Made by a program: the position numbers and the translations under genes
The notes under the pieces: generated by a model
The model's input: only the letters and a program-made list of their open reading frames with translations
Told to the model about the DNA's origin: nothing
The model's database searches: none
Shown here: positions 27,666 through 35,795 of the stretch, piece after piece
Position numbering within the stretch: position 1 is the first letter of the stretch
Layout of the letters: every line of letters starts with the position of its first letter
Source: Pseudomonas sp. GM74
Lineage (GTDB): Bacteria; Pseudomonadota; Gammaproteobacteria; Pseudomonadales; Pseudomonadaceae
Assembly (NCBI RefSeq): GCF_000282455.1
Contig: NZ_AKJG01000078.1
Location: forward strand, 1-37,618
DNA length: 37,618 nt
Direction: 5' to 3'

Positions 27666-28214
27666 TTAGAAATTCGCCGGCGTGGCTGCGCTGATTAGTC
27701 GCGCCGGCACATCGAACGGATTACGGAAACGATGTGGCTTGGTACTTTCAAAGTAGTAGCTATCGCCGGCTTCGAGGACAAAAGTTTCGAGACCGACCAC
27801 CAGTTCCAGTTTTCCTTCGACCAGGATGCCGGTTTCCTCGCCCTCATGGGTGAGCATCTCGTCACCGGTGTCGGCGCCTGGCGGATAGATTTCATTGAGG
27901 AATGCGATCGCCCGGCTCGGGTGCGCCCGACCGACCAGTTTCATGGTCACGGCACCATCGGAAATATCGATCAGCTCGTTGGCTTTGTAGACGATCTGAG
28001 TCGGTTTTTCCTGCAGGATTTCTTCGGAAAAGAACTCGACCATGGACATGGGAATTCCGCCCAGCACTTTACGCAGCGAACTGATCGAGGGGCTGACGCT
28101 GTTCTTCTCGATCATCGAAATCGTGCTGTTGGTGACCCCCGCCCGTTTGGCGAGCTCACGCTGGGAAAGGCCTTTGAGCCTACGGATGGATTGCAGTCGT
28201 TCACCGACGTCCAA
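27666..28214 (-). CDS. pauR: Polyamine-responsive repressor PauR (HTH-cupin)
   Basis: A 182-residue regulator. The XRE-type helix-turn-helix is at 4-60 (RLQSIRRLKGLSQRELAKRAGVTNSTISMIEKNSVSPSISSLRKVL), and a C-terminal cupin spans about 105-178 (GDEMLTHEGEETGILVEGKLELVVGLETFVLEAGDSYYFESTKPHRFRN). The latter binds the ligand. It corresponds to P. aeruginosa PauR, the repressor of polyamine catabolic pau genes, and sits beside the same dadX neighbour. The start is a rare TTG at 28214, supported by GGAGG 8 nt upstream and the family N-terminus MDVGERLQ. A gamma-glutamylputrescine-oxidase-like gene lies 4 kb away. Confidence 0.9.
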   Translation of the reverse strand: MDVGERLQSIRRLKGLSQRELAKRAGVTNSTISMIEKNSVSPSISSLRKVLGGIPMSMVEFFSEEILQEKPTQIVYKANELIDISDGAVTMKLVGRAHPSRAIAFLNEIYPPGADTGDEMLTHEGEETGILVEGKLELVVGLETFVLEAGDSYYFESTKPHRFRNPFDVPARLISAATPANF

Positions 28215-28341
28215 AGCTTGCGCCTCCAGGATTCAGATTGTTGGAATAGTGAGCGTTATCATGGCGACAGCGTTCAGTATTTACAACACCTTGACCTGAA
28301 TCCTGCTCAGCGAGGCGACTTCCGGTCCGGAGCCCTGCTCA

Positions 28342-29415
28342 CTAAGCCCCGGAATAGAGCAGCGGCACTCGACGCAGGTTGCAGAAGATCTGATAAGGAA
28401 TCGTGCCGGCAGCCATGGCCACATCACTGGCGAGGATGTTTTTGCCCCACAACTCGACAGTCGAACCGAGGCCGGCCTGCGGCACATCGGTCAGGTCGAT
28501 ACAGAGCATGTCCATCGATACCCGGCCGATCAACTGGCTGCGCTGTCCGGCAACCAGCACTGGCGTGCCGGTCGGCGCCAGACGCGGGTAGCCGTCGGCG
28601 TAACCCATGGCCACGACGCCAATGCGCATCGGTTTCGGGGTGATGAATTTGGCGCCGTAACCGACGGGTTCGCCAGCCGGCAACTCGCGCACGCTGATCA
28701 CTTTCGACTCCAGGGTCATGACTGGTTGCAGCCGCGACGCCACTTCGTTGGCTTCTTCGAAGGGAGTGGCGCCATAAAGCATGATGCCCGGGCGCACCCA
28801 ATCGCTGGGAATCTGCGGCCAACCGAGCACCGCCGGCGAGTTACGCAGGCTGACCTCGGCGGACAAGCCCTTGCGCGCCGCTTCAAATACCGCCACCTGA
28901 TCGGCACTGGCCTGCTCGTGCAATTCATCGGCACGCGCAAAGTGGCTCATCAGCACCACTTTCGCGACCTTGCCGCTGGCCAACAGCCGTTGATAGGCCG
29001 CCTGATAATCCGCCGGGTGCAGCCCCACACGGTGCATGCCCGAGTCGAGCTTCAGCCACACGTTGATCGGCTTGCTCATCGCCGCTTTCTCGATGGCTTC
29101 GAGCTGCCACAGCGAATGCACCACGCACCAGAAGTCATGCTCGACGATCAGCGCCAGCTCATCGGCTTCGAAAAAACCTTCCAGCAGCAGGATCGGCGCG
29201 CGAATGCCCGCCGCCCGCAGCTCCAATGCCTCTTCGATGCAAGCCACGGCAAACCCGTCCGCCTCGGCTTCCAGCGCCTGGGCGCAACGCACCGCGCCAT
29301 GACCATAGGCATCGGCCTTGATCACCGCGAGGGCCTTGGCCCCCGTGAGTTCACGGGCGATTCGGTAGTTGTTGCGCAAGGCTTGAAGGTCGATCAGGGC
29401 ACGGGCAGGACGCAT
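28342..29415 (-). CDS. dadX: Alanine racemase, catabolic (DadX)
   Basis: PLP enzyme interconverting L- and D-alanine. At 357 residues it is full length. The PLP lysine is K33 ([11 protein letters not shown]) and the second catalytic base is Y253 (PVGYGAKF). [12 protein letters not shown] and SHFARADE are family segments. The position after dadA and the RidA gene identifies the catabolic racemase: it makes D-alanine for DadA to oxidise. The ATG at 29415 is 97 bp after the RidA-gene stop, so it is likely on the same transcript. pauR follows on the same strand after 127 bp. Confidence 0.95.
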   Translation of the reverse strand: MRPARALIDLQALRNNYRIARELTGAKALAVIKADAYGHGAVRCAQALEAEADGFAVACIEEALELRAAGIRAPILLLEGFFEADELALIVEHDFWCVVHSLWQLEAIEKAAMSKPINVWLKLDSGMHRVGLHPADYQAAYQRLLASGKVAKVVLMSHFARADELHEQASADQVAVFEAARKGLSAEVSLRNSPAVLGWPQIPSDWVRPGIMLYGATPFEEANEVASRLQPVMTLESKVISVRELPAGEPVGYGAKFITPKPMRIGVVAMGYADGYPRLAPTGTPVLVAGQRSQLIGRVSMDMLCIDLTDVPQAGLGSTVELWGKNILASDVAMAAGTIPYQIFCNLRRVPLLYSGA

Positions 29416-29512
29416 GGCGGCAGACTTCTGGTCGGGTTATCGGGAAAAAAAACCGGCGCTGGCTGGTGGCGTGAACCGCCAGCAGCACCGGGAGAGGGAT
29501 CTGTCTGAAAGC

Positions 29513-29866
29513 TTATGGCAGAGCGGCGACTACCGACAGCTCGACCAGGATTTGCGGTTCGCACAGTTTCGATTCAACGGTGGCACGGGCCGGGGCGACG
29601 CCTTTTGGCAGCCACTTGTCCCACACCGCGTTCATGCCTTCGAAATGCGCGTCGATGCCTTTCAGGTAAATCGTCACCGACAACAGATTGTTTTTGTCGG
29701 TACCGGCCAGATCGAGCAAACGCTCGATATTGGCCAGGGTTTCGCGGGTCTGCTGTTCAATCCCGGCGTTCATGTCGTCGCCGACCTGCCCAGCCAGGTA
29801 CACCGTACCGTTATGGGTGACGATCTGACTCATGCGCTCATTGGTGAGCTGGCGCTGGACTGACAT
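29513..29866 (-). CDS. RidA family enamine/imine deaminase
   Basis: A 117-residue RidA (YjgF/YER057c/UK114) protein. Visible segments are [57 protein letters not shown] and the ending [23 protein letters not shown]. The usual RidA arginine of the active site aligns with the R of PARATVE. DadA oxidises D-alanine through an imine, so a RidA partner that hydrolyses or clears reactive imines fits this place. Start ATG 29866 has GGAG upstream, and the gene overlaps the end of dadA by 29 bp, so translation is coupled. Confidence 0.9.
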   Translation of the reverse strand: MSVQRQLTNERMSQIVTHNGTVYLAGQVGDDMNAGIEQQTRETLANIERLLDLAGTDKNNLLSVTIYLKGIDAHFEGMNAVWDKWLPKGVAPARATVESKLCEPQILVELSVVAALP

Positions 29867-31142
29867 GCTTTGCAGGCTCCTGGATTTTGTTGCCATAACG
29901 GGAGATATCGAGGCCTTCGGCGCTGATCTGCGGCTTTTTCTTTGCCATCAGGTCAGCCAGCAAGCGACCGGAGCCGCACGCCATGGTCCAGCCGAGCGTA
30001 CCGTGACCGGTATTCAGGAACAGGTTCTTGAACGGGGTGGCGCCAACAATCGGGGTGCCGTCCGGAGTGGTCGGACGCAGGCCGGTCCAGAAGTCGGCCT
30101 CGGCCAGATTGCCGCCCTGAGGATAAAGATCGTTGACGATCATCTCCAGGGTTTCCCGGCGGCGCGGGTTCAGCGACAGGTCAAAACCGGCGATTTCAGC
30201 CATACCGCCAACGCGGATGCGGTTGTCGAAACGAGTGATCGCGACCTTGTAGGTCTCGTCGAGAATGGTCGATGTCGGGGCCATCGCCGGGTTGGTGATC
30301 GGCACGGTCAGGGAGTAGCCCTTGAGCGGGTACACCGGCGCCTTGATCCCCAGCGGCTTGAGCAGTTGCGGCGAATAGCTGCCGAGGGCCAGCACATAGC
30401 GATCGGCGGTTTCCAGCTTGCCGTCGATCCACACGCCGTTGATGCGGTCACCGGCGAAGTCGAGGCGCTGAATGTCCTGGCCGAAACGGAATTGCACACC
30501 GAGGTTCGCGGCCATCTCGGCAAGCTTGGTGGTGAACATCTGGCAGTCGCCAGTCTGGTCGTTCGGCAAGCGCAGGGCACCGGCGAGGATATCCGTGACA
30601 CTTGCCAGCGCCGGTTCAACGCGGGCAATACCGTCGCGGTCGAGCAGTTCGAACGGCACGCCGGACTCTTTCAGCACGGCGATGTCTTTCGCGGCGCCGT
30701 CCAGTTGAGCCTGGGTGCGGAACAGTTGGGTCGTACCAAGGCTGCGGCCTTCGTAGGCGATGCCGGTCTCCAAGCGCAGTTCATCGAGACAGTCACGGCT
30801 GTACTCGGACAGACGGACCATGCGTTCCTTGTTCACCGAGTAACGGCTGGCGGTGCAGTTGCGCAGCATCTGTGCCATCCACAGGTACTGGTCGATATCG
30901 GCAGTGGCCTTGATCGCCAATGGCGCGTGGCGCTGCAACAGCCACTTGATGGCTTTGAGCGGCACACCCGGCGCGGCCCACGGCGAGGCATAACCCGGCG
31001 AGACCTGCCCGGCGTTGGCGAAACTGGTCTCCATGGCAGCAGCCGGCTGCCGGTCGACAACCACTACTTCAAACCCGGCACGGGCCAAGTAATAAGCACT
31101 GGTGGTACCGATAACGCCGCTACCCAAGACCATGACGCGCAT
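29838..31142 (-). CDS. dadA: D-amino acid dehydrogenase small subunit DadA
   Basis: FAD enzyme at the inner membrane that oxidises D-alanine and other D-amino acids to keto acids, passing electrons to the respiratory chain. It has 434 residues. The dinucleotide-binding motif GSGVIG is at 7-12 ([31 protein letters not shown]), with the C-terminal FAD segment [26 protein letters not shown]. DadA-specific [20 protein letters not shown] is present. Start is ATG 31142, with AGGG 8 nt upstream. First gene of dadA-ridA-dadX; divergent from lrp, as in other pseudomonads. Confidence 0.96.
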   Translation of the reverse strand: MRVMVLGSGVIGTTSAYYLARAGFEVVVVDRQPAAAMETSFANAGQVSPGYASPWAAPGVPLKAIKWLLQRHAPLAIKATADIDQYLWMAQMLRNCTASRYSVNKERMVRLSEYSRDCLDELRLETGIAYEGRSLGTTQLFRTQAQLDGAAKDIAVLKESGVPFELLDRDGIARVEPALASVTDILAGALRLPNDQTGDCQMFTTKLAEMAANLGVQFRFGQDIQRLDFAGDRINGVWIDGKLETADRYVLALGSYSPQLLKPLGIKAPVYPLKGYSLTVPITNPAMAPTSTILDETYKVAITRFDNRIRVGGMAEIAGFDLSLNPRRRETLEMIVNDLYPQGGNLAEADFWTGLRPTTPDGTPIVGATPFKNLFLNTGHGTLGWTMACGSGRLLADLMAKKKPQISAEGLDISRYGNKIQEPAKHVSPAPAHQ

Positions 31143-31299
31143 TTTCATATCCCTCATCGCGGCTAACCGCTGACGTTTGTTATTCAGAGCTTTAGATGCG
31201 CGCAGTGTAAAAAAGATTTGCCAGTGCTTTTCACTATATAAGCGCCTATATTTGGCGACAATTCTCGGCAAAAACCCTTTTCACGGAGGCGCATCCCCT
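31143..31299. promoter_or_regulatory. Divergent control region of dadA and lrp
   Basis: The 157-bp gap is AT-rich in its centre. It holds TATATA (31235-31240), usable as a -10 on either strand. CGCCTATATTTGGCG (31243-31257) is an imperfect inverted repeat with CGCC/GGCG arms. For dadA, TTGTCG at 31261-31256 lies 15 bp from TATATA, slightly too close. The gap is a natural place for Lrp binding, since alanine catabolism is Lrp-activated in pseudomonads, but I cannot place individual sites with confidence. Confidence 0.5.
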
Positions 31300-31788
31300 A
31301 TGCGTACCAACACTCAGACCAAACGTGAGCTGGACAAGATCGACCGCAACATCCTGCGGATCCTGCAAGCGGACGGGCGGATTTCCTTTACGGAGCTTGG
31401 AGAAAAGGTCGGGCTCTCGACCACGCCCTGTACCGAGCGGGTCCGGCGTCTGGAGCGCGAGGGGATCATCATGGGGTACAACGCCAGGCTCAATCCGCAG
31501 CACCTGAAGGGTAGTCTTCTGGTGTTCGTCGAGATCAGCCTGGACTACAAATCCGGCGATACTTTCGAAGAGTTCCGACGCGCGGTGCTGAAATTGCCCC
31601 ATGTGCTGGAGTGTCACCTGGTGTCAGGGGATTTCGACTACCTGGTGAAGGCGCGGATTTCCGAGATGGCCTCGTACCGCAAGTTGCTGGGCGACATCCT
31701 GCTCAAGCTGCCCCATGTGCGCGAGTCCAAGAGCTACATAGTGATGGAAGAGGTGAAGGAGAGCCTGACTTTGCCGATTCCCGATTGA
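31300..31788 (+). CDS. lrp: Leucine-responsive regulator Lrp (DadR-type)
   Basis: A 162-residue Lrp/AsnC regulator. The N-terminal helix-turn-helix is at 12-62 (LDKIDRNILRILQADGRISFTELGEKVGLSTTPCTERVRRLEREGII). The RAM effector domain includes VFVEISLDYKSGDTFEEFRRAVLKLPHVLECHLVSGDFDYLVKARI. It is divergent from dadA and probably activates dadA-dadX in response to alanine, as DadR does in P. aeruginosa and P. putida. Start ATG 31300 has GGAGG 10 nt upstream; the longer open frame from 31177 crosses the dadA control region. Confidence 0.94.
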   Translation: MRTNTQTKRELDKIDRNILRILQADGRISFTELGEKVGLSTTPCTERVRRLEREGIIMGYNARLNPQHLKGSLLVFVEISLDYKSGDTFEEFRRAVLKLPHVLECHLVSGDFDYLVKARISEMASYRKLLGDILLKLPHVRESKSYIVMEEVKESLTLPIPD

Positions 31789-31813
31789 GATTGGCGGCGT
31801 CTGTTCAGCCGCT

Positions 31814-31905
31814 TTCGCGAGCAAGCCCGCTCCCACAGTTGATCGCAGCCGTACACAAATCTGTGGCCACTGAAGATCCAATGTGGGAGCGGGCTTGCTC
31901 GCGAA
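31814..31905. repeat. REP-type inverted repeat, outward-facing orientation
   Basis: TTCGCGAGCAAGCCCGCTCC at 31814 and its reverse complement ending at 31905 form 24-nt arms. The element order is inverted compared with the copies at 4905, 9744 and 24738 (GGGCTTGC arm on the right). It lies 25 bp after the lrp stop and ends 18 bp before the YkgJ-type stop. Confidence 0.9.
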
Positions 31906-31923
31906 GGCAGCGACTCGGTCTAT

Positions 31924-32277
31924 CTAGACCAACACCTGCCGGGTGCTGGCCATGTACTCGAACACCTGCTTCTCCACTCTCGGATGAATCAATTCCATCG
32001 GCCCGCGACCATTCGGGCACGGCAGGGTCTTGGTGGTGCCGAACAACCGGCAGATCAGCGGCCGTTCGTCATACACCGTGCAACCATTGGGCCCCAGGTG
32101 CACACAGTTGAGTTCTTCCATGGCGGCATCCTGCTCGGCCCGGGTCTTGCGCGGCAGGCGTGACATTTCTTCCGGCGAGGTGGTCACCGGGCCGCAGCAG
32201 TCATGGCAGCCGGGAACGCACTCGAACGAGGGAATCTGCTGTCGCAATGTGCGGATTGTTTGGCTGTTGCAGCTCAT
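31924..32277 (-). CDS. YkgJ family cysteine cluster (zinc/iron-chelating) protein
   Basis: A 117-residue protein rich in conserved cysteines: SFECVPGCHDCCGPV, then NCVHLGPNGCTVYDERPLICRLFG and LPCPN. The C-x3-C-x2-CC cluster and the later Cys-x-Tyr/Arg-Pro pattern define the YkgJ family, predicted to bind zinc or iron. No reaction is known to me. I choose ATG 32277 (MSCNSQTIRTLRQQIP) over the ATG five codons upstream, because relatives start with MSCN. It is divergent from the flavoprotein gene. Confidence 0.85.
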   Translation of the reverse strand: MSCNSQTIRTLRQQIPSFECVPGCHDCCGPVTTSPEEMSRLPRKTRAEQDAAMEELNCVHLGPNGCTVYDERPLICRLFGTTKTLPCPNGRGPMELIHPRVEKQVFEYMASTRQVLV

Positions 32278-32424
32278 TGAAGCGGTGACCAATAGCGGAA
32301 TAGAGCGCGATTCTGACGCAAAAGCCCCGATCCAGACAGCAGCAGCCGACCAATGTTGCCCGGCCGAGAAGGTCCGGCTTATGCTCCGTCAAGTTTTCTA
32401 AACGCAAGCATCAGGAACACGCAC

Positions 32425-33732
32425 ATGAATGCCCGTGCTCAACAGCCTGCAATGAACCATACCGCGTCCTACTACGCCGCCAGCAGTCTGCCGCAGCCTG
32501 AACTTCCGGCGCTCAAAGGCGAAGTGCTGGCCGATGTCTGTGTGGTGGGCGGTGGGTTTTCGGGGTTGAACACGGCGCTTGAGCTGGCCGAACGCGGCCT
32601 CAGTGTAGTGTTGCTTGAAGCCCATAGAATCGGCTGGGGCGCCAGTGGTCGAAATGGCGGGCAACTGATTCGCGGCGTCGGCCACGGCCTCGATCAGTTC
32701 ACCAACGTCATCGGTGTCGAAGGTGTTCGGCAAATGAAACTCATGGGCCTGGAAGCCGTGGAAATCGTCCGGCAACGGGTCGAGCACTTCCAGATCCCCT
32801 GTGACCTGACCTGGGGTTACTGCGACCTCGCCAACAAACCCCGAGACCTGGAAGGTTTCGCCGAGGATGCCGAAGAACTGCGCAGCCTCGGTTATCGCTA
32901 CGAGACCCGTTTGCTGCAAGCCAACGAGATGCACACCGTGGTCGGCTCTACGCGTTACGTCGGCGGCCTGATCGACATGGGCTCGGGGCACCTGCATCCA
33001 CTGAACCTGGCCTTGGGCGAAGCATCCGCGGCACAACGATTGGGGGTCCAGTTATTCGAGCACTCGGCCGTGACCCGCATCGACTATGGCCCAGAGGTCA
33101 AGGTTCATGCCGCCGAGGGCTCGGTGCGCGCCAAGACCCTGGTACTGGGTTGCAATGCTTACCTCAATGACCTCAACCCGGAACTCAGCGGCAAAGTCCT
33201 GCCCGCCGGCAGCTACATCATCGCCACCGAACCACTGAGCGAAGAACAGGCCCACGCCCTGCTGCCGCAGAACATGGCGGTCTGTGACCAGCGCGTGGCG
33301 CTGGACTACTACCGGCTCTCGGCGGACCGGCGCTTGCTGTTTGGCGGCGCCTGCCATTACTCGGGCCGCGACCCAAAAGACATCGCCGCGTACATGCGCC
33401 CGAAAATGCTCGAAGTTTTTCCGCAATTGTCTGGTGTGAAGATCGACTATCAATGGGGCGGCATGATCGGCATCGGCGCCAATCGTCTGCCGCAGATCGG
33501 CCGGCTCAAGGACCAGCCGAATGTGTATTACGCCCAGGCCTATTCCGGTCATGGCGTGAATGCCACACACCTGGCCGGCAAGCTGCTGGCCGAAGCCATC
33601 AGCGGGCAGCACAGTGGGGGTTTTGATTTGTTCGCCAAGGTGCCGCATATCACTTTCCCGGGTGGCAAGCATTTGCGCTCGCCGTTGCTGGCGTTGGGGA
33701 TGTTGTGGCATCGGCTTAAAGAGTTGGTCTGA
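32425..33732 (+). CDS. Gamma-glutamylputrescine oxidoreductase-like flavoprotein
   Basis: A 435-residue DAO-family FAD oxidase. Residues 38-67 form the FAD fold (VCVVGGGFSGLNTALELAERGLSVVLLEA) with the GGGxxG motif at 42-47, then RIGWGASGRNGGQ. The C-terminus carries the second FAD segment (VYYAQAYSGHGVNATHLAGKLLAEAI). It resembles PuuB/PauB enzymes, which oxidise gamma-glutamylputrescine. With pauR 4 kb away and the same order in P. aeruginosa, a PauB-type paralog is likely; the substrate is inferred. Start ATG 32425 has AGGA 8 nt upstream. Confidence 0.87.
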   Translation: MNARAQQPAMNHTASYYAASSLPQPELPALKGEVLADVCVVGGGFSGLNTALELAERGLSVVLLEAHRIGWGASGRNGGQLIRGVGHGLDQFTNVIGVEGVRQMKLMGLEAVEIVRQRVEHFQIPCDLTWGYCDLANKPRDLEGFAEDAEELRSLGYRYETRLLQANEMHTVVGSTRYVGGLIDMGSGHLHPLNLALGEASAAQRLGVQLFEHSAVTRIDYGPEVKVHAAEGSVRAKTLVLGCNAYLNDLNPELSGKVLPAGSYIIATEPLSEEQAHALLPQNMAVCDQRVALDYYRLSADRRLLFGGACHYSGRDPKDIAAYMRPKMLEVFPQLSGVKIDYQWGGMIGIGANRLPQIGRLKDQPNVYYAQAYSGHGVNATHLAGKLLAEAISGQHSGGFDLFAKVPHITFPGGKHLRSPLLALGMLWHRLKELV

Positions 33733-33759
33733 AAGATTGTCGATGTCAGTTCTGACGCC

Positions 33760-33852
33760 TTCGCGGGCAAGCCCGCTCCCACAGTTGATCCGTGTCGAAC
33801 ACAGAATCTGTGTTCACTGAAGATCTAATGTGGGAGCGGGCTTGCTCGCGAA
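33760..33852. repeat. REP-type inverted repeat, outward-facing, mixed arms
   Basis: The left arm reads TTCGCGGGCAAGCCCGCTCC (the -CCCGCGAA subtype). The right arm reads TGTGGGAGCGGGCTTGCTCGCGAA (the -CTCGCGAA subtype), so the arms mismatch at one box. The spacer ends CACTGAAGATCTAA, nearly the same as CACTGAAGATCCAA in the repeat at 31814-31905. Confidence 0.9.
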
Positions 33853-33876
33853 TGGGCCTAAAAATCACCATGGATT

Positions 33877-34122
33877 TCAGATCCGCCAGAAAGGCTTCAG
33901 CCCCTCCTCCCGCGCCTGTTGCCGTGTCAGCCCGATATCCTTGAGCTGGTCGGCCGTCAGGGCCAGCAAGGCCTTGCGCGTGTGCAGGCGACGCCAGAAC
34001 TGGTCCCAGCGACTCAGGCCGGACGACGCATGGCCCATGCCCGCCTCCCGCGTGCCGTTGTTCTGCCCGGTCGCCAGTTCCTGACTGTGTAACGTCAGCC
34101 GCACATCGCTCAAACCGTTCAT
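33877..34122 (-). CDS. DUF1127 small protein
   Basis: An 81-residue protein. The C-terminal half is a DUF1127 (YjiS) domain: LSRWDQFWRRLHTRKALLALTADQLKDIGLTRQQAREEGLKPFWR. This arginine-rich motif occurs in small bacterial proteins, some of which bind RNA or affect phosphate and carbon metabolism; no role can be given here. AGGAG lies 8 nt before ATG 34122. Divergent from the MocR-type gene, sharing a 179-bp gap with a palindromic site. Confidence 0.85.
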   Translation of the reverse strand: MNGLSDVRLTLHSQELATGQNNGTREAGMGHASSGLSRWDQFWRRLHTRKALLALTADQLKDIGLTRQQAREEGLKPFWRI

Positions 34123-34199
34123 CTTGGATGCTCCTGTTTACTTGGGTAGCCAGAGGTTCCATGATGCGTGGGCGCGCAAAAGCATTACAGATTCAAAGT

Positions 34200-34222
34200 A
34201 ACTGTATTAACTCCATACAGTT
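34200..34222. promoter_or_regulatory. Candidate MocR operator
   Basis: AACTGTAT and ATACAGTT are perfect 8-bp arms around TAACTCC. A partial third copy, CTGTACTGGTTAAC, follows at about 34262-34275. The site lies 80-100 bp before the MocR start and 78 bp from the DUF1127 start. Confidence 0.5.
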
Positions 34223-34301
34223 TTGCCGATTCCGCCACTGAATCCAGATTTTTTGCCCGATCTGTACTGGTTAACCGAATCATCCCTATCGAGGCTGCAC
34301 C

Positions 34302-35735
34302 ATGACCCTTTACGTCAACCTCGCCGAATTGCTCGGCACACGTATCGAACAGGGCTTCTATCGCCCCGGTGACCGGCTGCCTTCGGTACGGGCGCTGAGC
34401 GTCGAGCACGGCGTCAGCCTGAGCACGGTGCAACAGGCCTATCGGGTACTGGAAGACAGCGGGCTGGCCATGCCACGGCCCAAGTCCGGGTACTTCGTCC
34501 CGGCCAGTCGCGAGCTGCCGGATTTGCCGGCAGTCGGCCGCCCGGCGCAACGGCCGGTGGACATTTCCCAATGGGATCAAGTGCTGGAGTTGATACGCGC
34601 CGTGCCGCGCAAAGACGTGGTGCAACTGGGCCGCGGCATGCCGGACATCACTAGCCCGACCATGAAACCGCTGCTGCGTGACCTGGCGCGAATCAGTCGG
34701 CGGCAGGACATGCCTGGCCTGTATTACGACAACATCCATGGCAACCTCGAACTGCGCGAACAGATCGCTCGCCTGATGCTCGATTCCGGCTGCCAGTTGA
34801 GCGCCAGCGAACTGGTGGTCACCACCGGTTGCCATGAAGCGCTGTCCACCAGCATCCGCGCGATCTGCGAGCCCGGCGACATTGTCGCGGTGGACTCGCC
34901 GAGCTTTCACGGCGCCATGCAAACCCTCAAGGGCCTGGGCATGAAAGCCCTGGAGATTCCCACCGACCCGCTAACCGGCATCAGCCTTGAAGCTTTGGAA
35001 TTGGCCCTGGAACAGTGGCCGATCAAGGTCATACAGCTGACCCCCAACTGCAACAACCCATTGGGCTACATCATGCCGGAGTCGCGCAAACGCGCGATGT
35101 TGACGCTTGCCCAGCGCTATGACGTGGCGATCATCGAGGACGATGTGTATGGCGAACTGGCCTACACCTACCCGCGTCCGCGCACGATCAAATCCTTCGA
35201 CGAAGACGGCCGCGTCCTGTTGTGCAGCTCGTTTTCCAAGAGCCTGGCGCCGGGCCTGCGCATTGGCTGGGTCGCGCCCGGCCGCTATCTGGAACGGGTG
35301 CTGCACATGAAATACATCAGCACCGGGTCCACCGCGCCACAGCCGCAGATCGCCATCGCCGAATTTCTCAAGGGCGGCCATTTCGAACCGCATTTGCGAC
35401 GGATGCGCACGCAATACCAGCGCAATCGCGACGTGATGATTGATTGGGTGAGCCGCTACTTCCCGGTCGGCACACGCGCCAGTCGCCCACAAGGCAGCTT
35501 CATGCTGTGGGTCGAACTGCCGGAAGGATTCGACACCCTGAAACTGAATCGTGCATTGCATGACCAGGGCGTACAGATCGCCGTGGGCAGCATTTTTTCC
35601 GCCTCCGGCAAGTACCGCAATTGCCTGCGCATGAACTACGCTGCCAAGCCAACACCGCAGATCGAAGACGCGGTGCGCAAGGTGGGTGCGACAGCGATCA
35701 AACTGCTGGCGGATACCGATCAGCTCAGCGACTGA
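34302..35735 (+). CDS. MocR-type regulator (GntR helix-turn-helix plus aminotransferase domain)
   Basis: A 477-residue fusion. Residues 1-70 are a GntR winged helix (LYVNLAELLGTRIEQGFYRPGDRLPSVRALSVEHGVSLSTVQQAYRVLEDSGL). Residues 110-470 are a fold-type I aminotransferase domain with PLP lysine K313 (SSFSKSLAPGLRIGW) and the segment NCNNPLGYIMPE. MocR proteins use PLP as effector or aldimine sensor to control amine or vitamin B6 genes. The target is unknown; the divergent DUF1127 gene shares a candidate operator. Start ATG 34302 has GAGG 7 nt upstream. An aminotransferase enzyme is a less likely reading because of the full HTH. Confidence 0.92.
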   Translation: MTLYVNLAELLGTRIEQGFYRPGDRLPSVRALSVEHGVSLSTVQQAYRVLEDSGLAMPRPKSGYFVPASRELPDLPAVGRPAQRPVDISQWDQVLELIRAVPRKDVVQLGRGMPDITSPTMKPLLRDLARISRRQDMPGLYYDNIHGNLELREQIARLMLDSGCQLSASELVVTTGCHEALSTSIRAICEPGDIVAVDSPSFHGAMQTLKGLGMKALEIPTDPLTGISLEALELALEQWPIKVIQLTPNCNNPLGYIMPESRKRAMLTLAQRYDVAIIEDDVYGELAYTYPRPRTIKSFDEDGRVLLCSSFSKSLAPGLRIGWVAPGRYLERVLHMKYISTGSTAPQPQIAIAEFLKGGHFEPHLRRMRTQYQRNRDVMIDWVSRYFPVGTRASRPQGSFMLWVELPEGFDTLKLNRALHDQGVQIAVGSIFSASGKYRNCLRMNYAAKPTPQIEDAVRKVGATAIKLLADTDQLSD

Positions 35736-35795
35736 CTTTTCTTCGGGAATCAGCGTCCATATGCCTATCCGCGCCGCCAAACGGAACGATCCTAC

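Noticed and set aside
31177..31299. N-terminal extension of lrp in the open frame from 31177
   Set aside because: The added residues ([15 protein letters not shown]...) come from the dadA-lrp control region, are unlike Lrp, and GGAGG supports ATG 31300.
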